Shown here piece after piece: positions 41,015-48,768 of a stretch of 64,000 bases of DNA (position 1 is the first letter of the stretch; each line of letters begins with the position of its first letter). The DNA is taken from NCBI RefSeq assembly GCF_003205575.1, contig NZ_PYBW01000032.1, positions 1 to 64,000 of the forward strand, read 5' to 3'. The translations under genes were made by a program, and so were the position numbers. Under the pieces are notes generated by a model that made no database searches, was not told the origin of the DNA, and was given only the letters and a program-made list of their open reading frames with translations. Source of the stretch: Streptomyces tateyamensis (GTDB lineage Bacteria; Actinomycetota; Actinomycetes; Streptomycetales; Streptomycetaceae).

Positions 41015-42241
41015 CTACGGGGGTGTGGGGCGGAAGCCGCGGGCGGTGGCGAGCATGGTGAGGATCACCAGGATGCCGCCGCCGGTGATGGCCCAGCCGG
41101 TGCCCCAGGCGGCGCCCGCCAGCCCGTGCAGCAGGCCCGCGAGGCGGGGGCCGCCGGCGGCGATCACGGTGTCCGCGCCCTGCAACCGCCCGCGCATCGC
41201 GTCCGGGGCGGCCCGCTGCATCAGGGTCTTGCGGAACAGGCTGAGCCCGGCCAGCGCCAGGCCGCTCAGCGCCAGCCACCCGGCGGCCACCCAGAGCCGG
41301 CCCGCCAGCCCGAAGCCGGCCACCGCGAACCCCCAGCCGCACACCGCCACGGTGATCGCCACCCCGTACCGCCGCACCCGCGCGGCCGGCCCCGACAGCA
41401 GGTTCCCGGCCACCACCCCGCCCGCCATCGCCGCGCTCAGCACCCCGATCGAGGCCGGCCCGAACCGCTCCTGGGCCAGCTGCGGGAAGAGCGCCGCCGG
41501 CATCCCGAAGACCATCGCGACCGCGTCCGCCAGGTAGGCCGTGCGCAGCACCTGATGACCGGTCAGCGTCCGCAGCCCGGCCCCGATCGCGCGCAGCCCG
41601 GCCTGGGCGGGCCCGCCGGCCGGAGCCGGGAGCCTGGGCAGGCCGCGCAGCGGGAGCAGCGCGGCGGTCAGCGCGAGCGCGTCCAGCAGGTAGAGCGGGG
41701 TCAGCCCGACGGTGGCCGCGAGCACCCCGGCGAGGAGCGGTCCGCCGATCCCGCCGGACCAGCCGGCCAGCGCCATCAGTGCGTTCGCGGCCGGCAGCCG
41801 GTCGGCGGCCACCAGGCAGGGGACCACCGCGCCCCGGACCCCGGAGACCATCCCGAACAGCGCCTGCTGCACGGTGACCAGGGCGAGCAGCACGGCGAGC
41901 GCGCAGACCCCGGGCCCTGGCGCGGGCGCGGCCTGCGCCGCGAGCAGCGCCGACACCGCAGCCAGCCCGGCGCTGCCGCGCAGCAGCAGCCGGCGCCGGT
42001 CCGCGGCGTCCGCCAGCGCGCCGCCCCAGAGCGCGCCCAGGACCATCGGGGCCAGCCCCGCGAGGGCGGCGGCGCCCACCCAGGTGGAGTCGTGGGTCAG
42101 CCCGTACAACTGCAGCGGGACGGCGACGGCAGTGAGCTGTCCGGCCAGCGCCGTCACCAGTGAGGTGGCCCAGAACCGCGCGAATCCGCGGTCGGCGCGC
42201 AGCGGGGCCGGGTCGAGCAGCCAGCGGCGGTCAGTCCGCAC
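41015..42241 (-). CDS. MFS transporter (EntS-like exporter)
   Basis: 408 residues, 12 membrane helices. Opens FARFWATSLVTALAGQLTAVAVPLQLYGLT and GALADAADRRRLLLR, the loop 2-3 motif of the DHA3/EntS family of exporters, used for siderophores or macrolides. Its GTG overlaps the stop of the MerR-PP2C gene by 11 bases on the same strand, so the two are probably co-transcribed and the exporter may be regulated by that protein. Confidence 0.87.
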   Translation of the reverse strand: MRTDRRWLLDPAPLRADRGFARFWATSLVTALAGQLTAVAVPLQLYGLTHDSTWVGAAALAGLAPMVLGALWGGALADAADRRRLLLRGSAGLAAVSALLAAQAAPAPGPGVCALAVLLALVTVQQALFGMVSGVRGAVVPCLVAADRLPAANALMALAGWSGGIGGPLLAGVLAATVGLTPLYLLDALALTAALLPLRGLPRLPAPAGGPAQAGLRAIGAGLRTLTGHQVLRTAYLADAVAMVFGMPAALFPQLAQERFGPASIGVLSAAMAGGVVAGNLLSGPAARVRRYGVAITVAVCGWGFAVAGFGLAGRLWVAAGWLALSGLALAGLSLFRKTLMQRAAPDAMRGRLQGADTVIAAGGPRLAGLLHGLAGAAWGTGWAITGGGILVILTMLATARGFRPTPP

Positions 42242-43262
42242 GGACCACGTCCGCCACCGCGCAGGCGATGTTGTCCGCCCCGCCGGCCCCGTTGGCCAGC
42301 GCGACCAGCTGGTGCACCGCCTGCTCGGGCGCCGTGACGGTGCTGAGCACAGTGCGCAGCCGGTCCTCGTCGACGGAGTTGGTCAGGCCGTCCGAGCAGA
42401 GCAGGTACCGGTCACCGAGTCTGGCTTCATGGAGCGAGAAGTCGGGCCGGTCGACGTCCGGTGCGCCGACCAGGGCCCGGAGCAGCAGCGAGCGCTGCGG
42501 GTGCGAGGCGGCCTCGGCGGGGGTGAGGGTGCCCGCGTCGATCATGGACTGGACGAGGGTGTGGTCGTGGGTGATCTGGAACAGCGTCCCGCCGCGCAGC
42601 AGGTAGGCGCGGGAGTCGCCGATGTGCACCAGGGCCAACTGGTTTCCGGTGAGCAGCAGCGCGGTCAGGGTGCTGCCGCCGGGCCCGGCCTGCTGCTCGC
42701 CGCGGACCGCCCCGGCGAGCAGGTTGAGCAGGTCGGGCGGGCCGGCGGCGGTCGCGTCGAACCGGCGCAGCGCCTCGATCGCCGCGGCGCCGCGCCCGCT
42801 GCCGCCGAAGCCGTCGGCCACGGCGAGCAGGGCGGGGTCCGCGTAGGCGAGGTCCTCGTTGCGGCCCCGGACCCGCCCCGGGTCGGTGCGGGCGGCGCAG
42901 CGCAGCCTCAGGCAGGCGGTCCCGGCGCCCGGAGCGAGCTGCTCGATCAGGTGCTCGACCAGCTGCTGGCGCTCCGCGGTCTCGGCGAGCACCCGGTCCC
43001 AGTAGGCGGCGAGCTGCTCGGCGGCCTGAGCGGGGGTCACCTCGGTGAGCTGACGGATCGTGGCGAGCGGTACCCCGATGCGGCGCAGGTGGGCCACCAG
43101 GCGGGCACGGGGCAGTTGGCCGGCCTCGTAGTAGCGGTAGCCGGTGCAGGGGTCCACCCGGGCGGGGCGGAGCAGGCCGAGCTCGTCGTAGTGGCGCAGC
43201 GCCTTGGGGGAGAGGCCGGCCGCGTGGGCGAAGGCGCTGATGGTGAGGGTCGGTACGGACAC
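42231..43262 (-). CDS. MerR-family regulator fused to a PP2C-type phosphatase
   Basis: 343 residues. Residues 1-110: MerR winged helix and dimer helix (ISAFAHAAGLSPKALRHYDELGLLRPARV, TGYRYYEAGQL, LRRIGVPLATIRQL). Residues about 120-340: PPM/PP2C phosphatase with RGRNEDLAY, LAVADGFGG, LVHIGDSRAYLLRGG, CSDGLTNSV and GGADNIA, which are the metal and phosphate residues of active enzymes. The protein may read a signal through the MerR part and dephosphorylate Ser/Thr substrates, or use the phosphatase domain as sensor. Upstream of and overlapping an MFS exporter gene. GTG start. Confidence 0.88.
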   Translation of the reverse strand: MSVPTLTISAFAHAAGLSPKALRHYDELGLLRPARVDPCTGYRYYEAGQLPRARLVAHLRRIGVPLATIRQLTEVTPAQAAEQLAAYWDRVLAETAERQQLVEHLIEQLAPGAGTACLRLRCAARTDPGRVRGRNEDLAYADPALLAVADGFGGSGRGAAAIEALRRFDATAAGPPDLLNLLAGAVRGEQQAGPGGSTLTALLLTGNQLALVHIGDSRAYLLRGGTLFQITHDHTLVQSMIDAGTLTPAEAASHPQRSLLLRALVGAPDVDRPDFSLHEARLGDRYLLCSDGLTNSVDEDRLRTVLSTVTAPEQAVHQLVALANGAGGADNIACAVADVVRAD

Positions 43263-43295
43263 CGGCCCAGGGTGGACGTTGCGGTGGGGGGAAGG

Positions 43296-44165
43296 TCAAG
43301 CGCGCAGGGGGCTGAAGCGCACCGGGGTGCCCGGGCGGGCCTGGGCGGCCGCGGGGAGGTCGGCGGCCGGCACCACCCCGATCACCGGGTAGCCCCCTGT
43401 GGTGGGGTGGTCCGCCAGGAAGAGCACTGGCCGCCCGTCCGGCGGCACCTGGACCGCGCCCAGCACCATGCCCTCGCTCTCCAGCTCGCCCGGCACCGCG
43501 CGGGTCAGGGCCGGGCCCTCGGTGCGCAGTGCGATCCGGTTGCTCGCGGCGGCCACCCGGTACCGGTGGCGGGGGAGCAGCGCGAAGGTGTCCGGCGCGA
43601 ACCAGTCCGCCCGCGGGCCCGGGCGCAGCCGCAGGACCAGCTCGGCGGGCGGCGCGGCCAGCGGGGCCAGCTCCGCGGCCGGGGCCCCGTGCTCCGCCCC
43701 GACCGGCAGCCGGTCCCCGGCCCGCAGCGGGGCCGGCCCGAGCCCGGCCAGCAGGTCCGCCGAGCGGCTGCCCAGCACCGGCGGCACCGCGATCCCGCCC
43801 CGCACCGCGAGGTAGGCCCGTACCCCGGCCTCGGCCGGCCCGACCTCCAGCGCCGAGCCCGCCGGGACCAGTACCGCCCGCCCCCACGCGGCGGGCCGGC
43901 CGTCCAGCCGGACGGCGCACGGGGCCCCGGTGACGGCGGCCAGCACCGGGCCGCCCTCGGCCCGCACGGTGATCCCGCCGAGCGTGGTCTCCAGGGTCGC
44001 GGCGCCGGCCGCGTTCCCCACCAGCCGGTTGGCGGCCCGGTGCGCGGGCGGGTCCAGCGCCCCGGCCCTGGGCACCCCGAGGTGCGCCACCCCGACCCGC
44101 CCCAGGTCCTGAACGGTCGTCAGCGGCCCGGGCCGCACCACCACCAGCGCCGCAGCGGTACTCAC
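43296..44165 (-). CDS. pxpC: 5-oxoprolinase subunit C (biotin-dependent carboxyltransferase family)
   Basis: 289 residues, KipA/AHS2 fold: VVVRPGPLTTVQDLGRVGVAHLGVPRAGALDPPAHRAANRLVGN, the classic opening, then LETTLGG and VPPDGRPVLFLADHPTTGGYPVIGVV. PxpC works with PxpA and PxpB to cleave 5-oxoproline (pyroglutamate) to glutamate with ATP. The GTG overlaps the pxpB stop (GTGA), which shows translational coupling. Last gene of the operon. Confidence 0.92.
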   Translation of the reverse strand: MSTAAALVVVRPGPLTTVQDLGRVGVAHLGVPRAGALDPPAHRAANRLVGNAAGAATLETTLGGITVRAEGGPVLAAVTGAPCAVRLDGRPAAWGRAVLVPAGSALEVGPAEAGVRAYLAVRGGIAVPPVLGSRSADLLAGLGPAPLRAGDRLPVGAEHGAPAAELAPLAAPPAELVLRLRPGPRADWFAPDTFALLPRHRYRVAAASNRIALRTEGPALTRAVPGELESEGMVLGAVQVPPDGRPVLFLADHPTTGGYPVIGVVPAADLPAAAQARPGTPVRFSPLRA

Positions 44166-44770
44166 GCCACCTCCACGAATCGCACCCTGGTCCCCGGCGC
44201 CAGCAGGGCCGCCGGGTCGCGGTCCGCGTCCCACAGCACCGCCGGTGTCCGGCCGAGCAACTGCCAGCCCCCGGGCGAGGAGCGCGGGTACACCCCGGTG
44301 TAGGGCCCCGCCACCGCGACCGACCCGGCCGGCACCGCGGGTCGCGGGGTGGCCCGGCGCGGGACGTGCAGTTGCTCCGGAAGGCCCGTCAGGTACCCGA
44401 ACCCGGGCAGGAAGCCGCAGAACGCCACCCGGTACTCGATCCCGCTGTGCAACTCGACCGCCCGCGCCACCGAGACGCCCCAGTGCCCGGCCACCTCGGC
44501 CAGGTCCGCGCCGTCGTACACCACGGGCAGCTCCACCAGCGGCCCGTCGGCGAGCGCCGCCGCGGTCACCGTCCAGGCGGCGACCAGCCGCGCCACCCGC
44601 CCCGGGTCCGCCACCCCGTCCAGCAGCACGGTGCGCGCCGCGGGCACGATCTCCGCCACCTCGCCCAGCGCCCCGGTCGCCCGCTCGGCCAGCAGCCGCC
44701 GGTACAGCGCCGCCGGGTCCGCCGCCTCCAGCAGCAGCCCGGCCTCCCCCACCCGGCGAACCGTCACCAT
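44162..44770 (-). CDS. pxpB: 5-oxoprolinase subunit B (KipI/AHS1 family)
   Basis: 202 residues with the allophanate-hydrolase subunit 1 pattern: RVGEAGLLLEAADP, VVYDGADLAEVAGHWGVSVARAVELHSGIEYRVAFCGFLPGFGYLTGLP, then PRRATPRPAVPAGSVAVAGPYTGVYPRSSPGGWQLLGRT. The segment FLPGFGYL and the Arg/Gly-rich loop bind nucleotide in the PxpBC complex. Its ATG overlaps the pxpA stop (TGATG). Confidence 0.92.
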   Translation of the reverse strand: MVTVRRVGEAGLLLEAADPAALYRRLLAERATGALGEVAEIVPAARTVLLDGVADPGRVARLVAAWTVTAAALADGPLVELPVVYDGADLAEVAGHWGVSVARAVELHSGIEYRVAFCGFLPGFGYLTGLPEQLHVPRRATPRPAVPAGSVAVAGPYTGVYPRSSPGGWQLLGRTPAVLWDADRDPAALLAPGTRVRFVEVA

Positions 44771-45546
44771 CAGGTGAACGCCTCCACCCGGATCCCCGCG
44801 GAGGCCAGCGCCCCGCGCACCCGCCAGGCCAGCTGCGCCGCCCCCGGAGTGTCCCCGTGCACGCAGAGCGAGCGGGCGTCGATCGCCACCGGTTCGCCGC
44901 CGACCGCGGTGACCAGCCCGTCCCGGGCCATCCCCACCGCGCGGGCGATCACCGCCTCGGGGTCGTGCAGCACGGCGTCCGGCTCGCGGCGCGGGACCAG
45001 GGTGCCGGCCCGGGTGTAGGCGCGGTCGGCGAAGGCCTCGGTCACCACCGGCAGTCCGACGCCCTCGGCGACCTCCAGCAGCCGGGAGCCGGGCAGGCCG
45101 AGCACCGGCAGCGGGCCGTCGCAGACAGCACCGGCCCGCAGCACCCCGGCCACCACCGCCTCCGCCTGCTCGCTGTCGGCCACCACCCGGTTGTACAGCG
45201 CCCCGTGCGGCTTGACGTAGCTGACCCGGGAGCCGGCCGCCCGGGCGAACACCTGCAGTGCGCCGATCTGGTAGGCGATCTCGTCGGCGAGTTCGTCCGG
45301 CGGCACCTCCATCGCGCGGCGGCCGAAGCCGGCCAGGTCGCGGTAGGAGACCTGGGCGCCGATCCGCACACCGCGCTCGGCGGCCAGCGCGCAGACCCGG
45401 CGCATGGTGGAGGGGTCGCCGGCGTGGAATCCGCAGGCCACGTTGGCGCTGGTGACCACGGAGAGCAGGGCTTCGTCGTCGGTCAGGGTCCAGCGTCCGA
45501 ACCCCTCGCCGAGGTCCGCGTTGAGATCGATCACCGCACCGGTCAC
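44770..45546 (-). CDS. pxpA: 5-oxoprolinase subunit A (LamB/YcsF family)
   Basis: 258 residues: VIDLNADLGEGFGRW at the N-terminus, SANVACGFHAGDPSTM, GAQVSYRDLAGFGRRAMEV, YVKPHGALYN and AFADRAYTRAGTLVPR are the hallmark segments of the LamB/YcsF family. It provides the hydrolytic site for ring opening of 5-oxoproline after phosphorylation by PxpBC. GTG at 45546 has GGGAGG 9 bases upstream. First gene of pxpABC. The pathway recycles pyroglutamate formed spontaneously from glutamine. Confidence 0.92.
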   Translation of the reverse strand: MTGAVIDLNADLGEGFGRWTLTDDEALLSVVTSANVACGFHAGDPSTMRRVCALAAERGVRIGAQVSYRDLAGFGRRAMEVPPDELADEIAYQIGALQVFARAAGSRVSYVKPHGALYNRVVADSEQAEAVVAGVLRAGAVCDGPLPVLGLPGSRLLEVAEGVGLPVVTEAFADRAYTRAGTLVPRREPDAVLHDPEAVIARAVGMARDGLVTAVGGEPVAIDARSLCVHGDTPGAAQLAWRVRGALASAGIRVEAFT

Positions 45547-45656
45547 GGCCGACTGCCTCCCAGGAGCTGCTGCGGGTGTCGAGGCGATCGTAGGGCTTCG
45601 CCCCGGACCCGGTCCGCCGCGGCCACCCCCTTGGCCCACCGACTTCCGGCGCTCCG

Positions 45657-46148
45657 TCAGGCGGCGGTTTCCAGGCGCCGGATCCCGCGCAGCACCAGCA
45701 GCAGCGGCACCGCCCCGACCACCCCGAACGACATGTCGACAAACCGCCAGTACACCGGTATCCCGCGCAGCGGCCCGCAGATCAGCGCCAGCGGCACGAT
45801 CGCCGCGCACGCCCCGAGCGCCCACCGCACCACGAACACGTTGCGCACCGGATCGCGCAGCGGCCCCCAGAACGCCCCGGCGATCACCAGGTGCGCGAAG
45901 GCCAGCCAGTCCGTCCCGTAGGCCAGGAACGGGTACCGGGCGTCCGTCTCGACCAGCCCGGCGTGAACCCGTTCCAGCCAGTCGACCAGGGTGCCCGGCG
46001 CCGGCACCCGGTGCACCAGCTCGACCAGCAGTCGGGTCTCGGTCTGCAGCGGGAACGCGGTCAGCCCGCTCAGCGCCAGGCACACCACGAAGATCCAGAG
46101 CAGGCGCCGCACCTGGCGCAGTTCGCGCACCGCATCGATTGCTGTCAT
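45657..46148 (-). CDS. small integral membrane protein
   Basis: 163 residues with four hydrophobic helices (LLWIFVVCLALSGLTAF; WLAFAHLVIAGAFWG; WALGACAAIVPLALI; SFGVVGAVPLLLVL) and no known domain. ATG at 46148 sits 7 bases after a -10-like TAGGGT and lacks a ribosome site, suggesting a leaderless mRNA. The promoter is covered by a TTGAAC/GTTCAA palindrome, so expression is likely repressed by a TetR-type protein encoded elsewhere. Function unknown. Confidence 0.8.
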   Translation of the reverse strand: MTAIDAVRELRQVRRLLWIFVVCLALSGLTAFPLQTETRLLVELVHRVPAPGTLVDWLERVHAGLVETDARYPFLAYGTDWLAFAHLVIAGAFWGPLRDPVRNVFVVRWALGACAAIVPLALICGPLRGIPVYWRFVDMSFGVVGAVPLLLVLRGIRRLETAA

Positions 46149-46155
46149 GGCGGTC

Positions 46156-46184
46156 ACCCTAGTGACAATTTTGAACGTGTTCAA
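46156..46184 (-). promoter_or_regulatory. operator-covered leaderless promoter (TTGAAC-N17-TAGGGT)
   Basis: On the minus strand a -35 TTGAAC (46184-46179) is 17 bases from a -10 TAGGGT (46161-46156), which is 7 bases from the membrane-protein ATG. The -35 is one arm of the inverted repeat TTGAAC-N2-GTTCAA (46171-46184), a typical TetR-family operator layout. The opposite gene (46266) starts 82 bases away and may be affected. Confidence 0.6.
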
Positions 46185-46265
46185 CTCTCCTTCGAGGCCC
46201 TGGACGAAGCAGGACGAGAGGGAGCGTTTCGGACCTGTCGGCACGGGGCCCTACGCTTTACCCCC

Positions 46266-47846
46266 GTGACCGTCATCGCCGCCCAGCCCGCCGAGCCCGA
46301 GCTCGGGCCCGCCACGCCCCGGCAGGCGGCCGACCCGGCAACCACCGCCAGCGGCCCCGCGCCCGCCGCCGCCCGCCCGGCCCCCGGGCCGGCCGCCGAC
46401 GAGGGCCTGGCCCGCCGGCTGAAGGCGCTGGCCTGCACCGCCCCGCTGCACGACCTGGACAACCGCAAGGTCAACCTGGCCGGGGAGTACGGCGGCTACG
46501 CGATGGCCGAGGTCGGCCTGGCCGCGATCGACCTGGTCACCCTGCACATGGACTTCGACACCGGTGCCGACCGGGAGATAGTGCTGGGCCGCCTGCTGCC
46601 GCGGGTCGCCGCCCAGCACCCCGCCCGCCCGGTCGCCGAGCACCAGCGGGTGGCCCGCTGGGTGCTCGAGTCGCTGATCAACGTCGGCAGCGTGGACCGC
46701 GGCTTCCGCGCCGTCTACGGCACCTTCGGCCCCGACGGCGCCTACCAGCGCCGCGACTACGACTTCAAGCTGATCGAGGAGGTCCCGGGCCCGGACGGCG
46801 GGGTCTACCTGCGCACCACCGACGAGGCGGTCAACGTCCTGGTCGGCGCGCTGGACACCGACGTCACCTCGGCCCAGATCGCCGCCGAGGTCAAGCTGGA
46901 GGTGCTGATCAAGCGCGGCCGGCTGGCCGACGCCCAGCTGGCCGCAGAGCAGGCCCGCTACCGCACCGTCCAGTACGCCGAGACCCTGCGCCGCGCCCTG
47001 GAGGCGACCAGGCGCAACGTCCGCGCCGTGGACTGGATGCAGGCCGTGCCGGACCTGATCGACGAGGCGCTGGAGCACATCGCCGACCGCTACCGGCACG
47101 AGAACGCGATCCTCACCAACATCCGCAAGATCCGCGACGAGGCCGAGGGCGCCGACCACAAGCGCCAGGCCGCCGAGCTGGTGGACATTGTCAAGGACTG
47201 CATCCGCCGGCACACCCAGCTGCAGACCCGGCTGCTGGAGGCGGGCCCGCTGTTCCGCGCCGAGCAGGACCGCCAGGCCTTCGCCGCACCTGCCGCCCGG
47301 GCCGGCCTCGACCTGTACGGGCAGCTGCTGGCCCCCGTGCTGCGGCTGCCGGTGGAGCAGGCGGTCCGCCCGACCGACGCCTTCTTCGCCCGCGGCGCCG
47401 GCCTGCGCACCCCCACCGCGGTGCGGATCACCGACCTGGTCGAGCTGCTGCTCACCCCGCCGGTGGAGCGCGAGCACCTGGGCGCCGAGCTGCCCGACCC
47501 GGACCTGGTCGCCACCCCGGACGACAGCCGGTTCTCCGAGGCCCAGCTGGAGGCGGCGCTGCAGCTGCTCGACCTGCCGCCGGACGCGCCGCGCCGGCTC
47601 TCCGGCCTGCTCGCCGAGGCCCGCCGGCAGGACCCGGAGCTGCCCTACCTGGTCGCCCTGCTCTCCGTGCACGCGGCCAGCCCGCCGGTCGGCACCGCCT
47701 ACCGCCAGGGCGAGCAGCGGCTGCTGTTCGCGGTGGACGACGGCACCCAGCTGACCGACCCGGAGTTCGGCGGCGCCGACCTGATCGTCGGCAGCGCCCT
47801 GCTGGACGCGGCGGGCATGGCGGCCGACCGGCAGGACGCGCAGTAG
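46266..47846 (+). CDS. JetA/MksF-like kleisin subunit of an SMC-type complex
   Basis: 526 residues. A Pro/Ala-rich start of ~60 residues is followed by a helical body: YDFKLIEEVPGPDGGVYLRTTDEAVNVLVGALDTDVTSAQIAAEVKLEVLIKRGRLADAQLAAEQARYRTVQYAETLRR. The 'resolves to a DE-rich state then D-V-T-S-A-Q-I-A..LL..I.RG....A' pattern resembles Wadjet JetA and MksF kleisins. These bridge the heads of the SMC-like dimer and hold the KITE subunits. First of three genes; 29 bases to the next. GTG lies 8 bases after TACGCT, with no ribosome site. Confidence 0.68.
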   Translation: MTVIAAQPAEPELGPATPRQAADPATTASGPAPAAARPAPGPAADEGLARRLKALACTAPLHDLDNRKVNLAGEYGGYAMAEVGLAAIDLVTLHMDFDTGADREIVLGRLLPRVAAQHPARPVAEHQRVARWVLESLINVGSVDRGFRAVYGTFGPDGAYQRRDYDFKLIEEVPGPDGGVYLRTTDEAVNVLVGALDTDVTSAQIAAEVKLEVLIKRGRLADAQLAAEQARYRTVQYAETLRRALEATRRNVRAVDWMQAVPDLIDEALEHIADRYRHENAILTNIRKIRDEAEGADHKRQAAELVDIVKDCIRRHTQLQTRLLEAGPLFRAEQDRQAFAAPAARAGLDLYGQLLAPVLRLPVEQAVRPTDAFFARGAGLRTPTAVRITDLVELLLTPPVEREHLGAELPDPDLVATPDDSRFSEAQLEAALQLLDLPPDAPRRLSGLLAEARRQDPELPYLVALLSVHAASPPVGTAYRQGEQRLLFAVDDGTQLTDPEFGGADLIVGSALLDAAGMAADRQDAQ

Positions 47847-47875
47847 TGACGAACCACCAGCTAGGAGCAGCACCG

Positions 47876-48727
47876 ATGACCAGCCCCCAGGACGGCGCCC
47901 CCGCCGCCGCGCTGACGCCCAGTGACGTGGCCGACGCCTCCCGTCTGGTCTCCTTCGGCCTGCAGGCCAGACTGCTGCCGGCCCGCGACAGCGAGTACAC
48001 CGAGCTGGTCCGCCGCTACCGCGAGGACCCGCCGTTCGCCCGCCTGGCCGACGCGGTCGCCACCGGCCTGGGCCTGGTGGTGCTGGAGGTCTCGCCGCGG
48101 GCCGGCCTGGCGCTGGCCGCCGGGGAGGACTCGGTCTTCGCCGTGCGGATGGGCGACTACTCGCGCCGGGCCGCCTCCGAGACCACCGACCGGTTCCTGC
48201 ACGGCCTGGCCCACCTGGCGGTGGCCGCGCTCGCCTTCCCGCGCCCCGAGGACCTGGCCGACGACGGCTACCTGGGCCGGATCACCGTCAACGGGGTGGA
48301 CGCCTTCGTCCGCCAGGCCTGCCGCCGGCTGGAGGAGCAGGCCGAGCAGGCCGGCGAGAACACCGACCCGGCCAGCGACGCACCCGGGCTGGAGGCCGCC
48401 TGGCGGGTCTGGGCCCGCCGCTCCACCACCGGCGCGACCAAGGACGCCCGCCGGCTGGCCGGCTCCACCATCGGCATCACCGGCAAGGCGGTCGCCTTCC
48501 TGGTCGAGTCCGGCTTCCTGCAGAAGACCGCGGACGACGCCGGCGGCACCTACCGCACCACCGCCCGCTACCAGCTGCAGGTCCGCGACCTGGCCGGCGG
48601 CGCGGCGATGGCCGAGCTGCTGGAGCTCGGCGTGGTGCCGGTCACCGACGGCTCCGCCACGCTGCTGCCCGCCGACCACAGCGAGGAACTGGTGGCCGAC
48701 GCCGGCCTGCCGTTCCACGCCCTCTGA
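47876..48727 (+). CDS. JetB/MksE-like winged-helix (KITE) subunit
   Basis: 283 residues. An N-terminal helical region (DVADASRLVSFGLQARLLPARDSEYTELVRRYREDPPFARLADAVATGLGLVVLEVSPRAGLALAAGEDSVFAV) precedes a winged-helix-like C-terminal half (KDARRLAGSTIGITGKAVAFLVESGFLQKTADDAGGTYRTTARYQLQVRDLAG). Size, order and location between a kleisin-like and an SMC-like gene fit the KITE subunit (MukE, MksE, JetB). ATG at 47876 is preceded by GGAG; a GTG overlapping the previous stop (47846) is an alternative. Assignment rests on context as much as on sequence. Confidence 0.68.
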   Translation: MTSPQDGAPAAALTPSDVADASRLVSFGLQARLLPARDSEYTELVRRYREDPPFARLADAVATGLGLVVLEVSPRAGLALAAGEDSVFAVRMGDYSRRAASETTDRFLHGLAHLAVAALAFPRPEDLADDGYLGRITVNGVDAFVRQACRRLEEQAEQAGENTDPASDAPGLEAAWRVWARRSTTGATKDARRLAGSTIGITGKAVAFLVESGFLQKTADDAGGTYRTTARYQLQVRDLAGGAAMAELLELGVVPVTDGSATLLPADHSEELVADAGLPFHAL

Positions 48728-48768
48728 CGACCCCCCAGCGGACATTCCTTTTCCTACGATTGGCCGAT

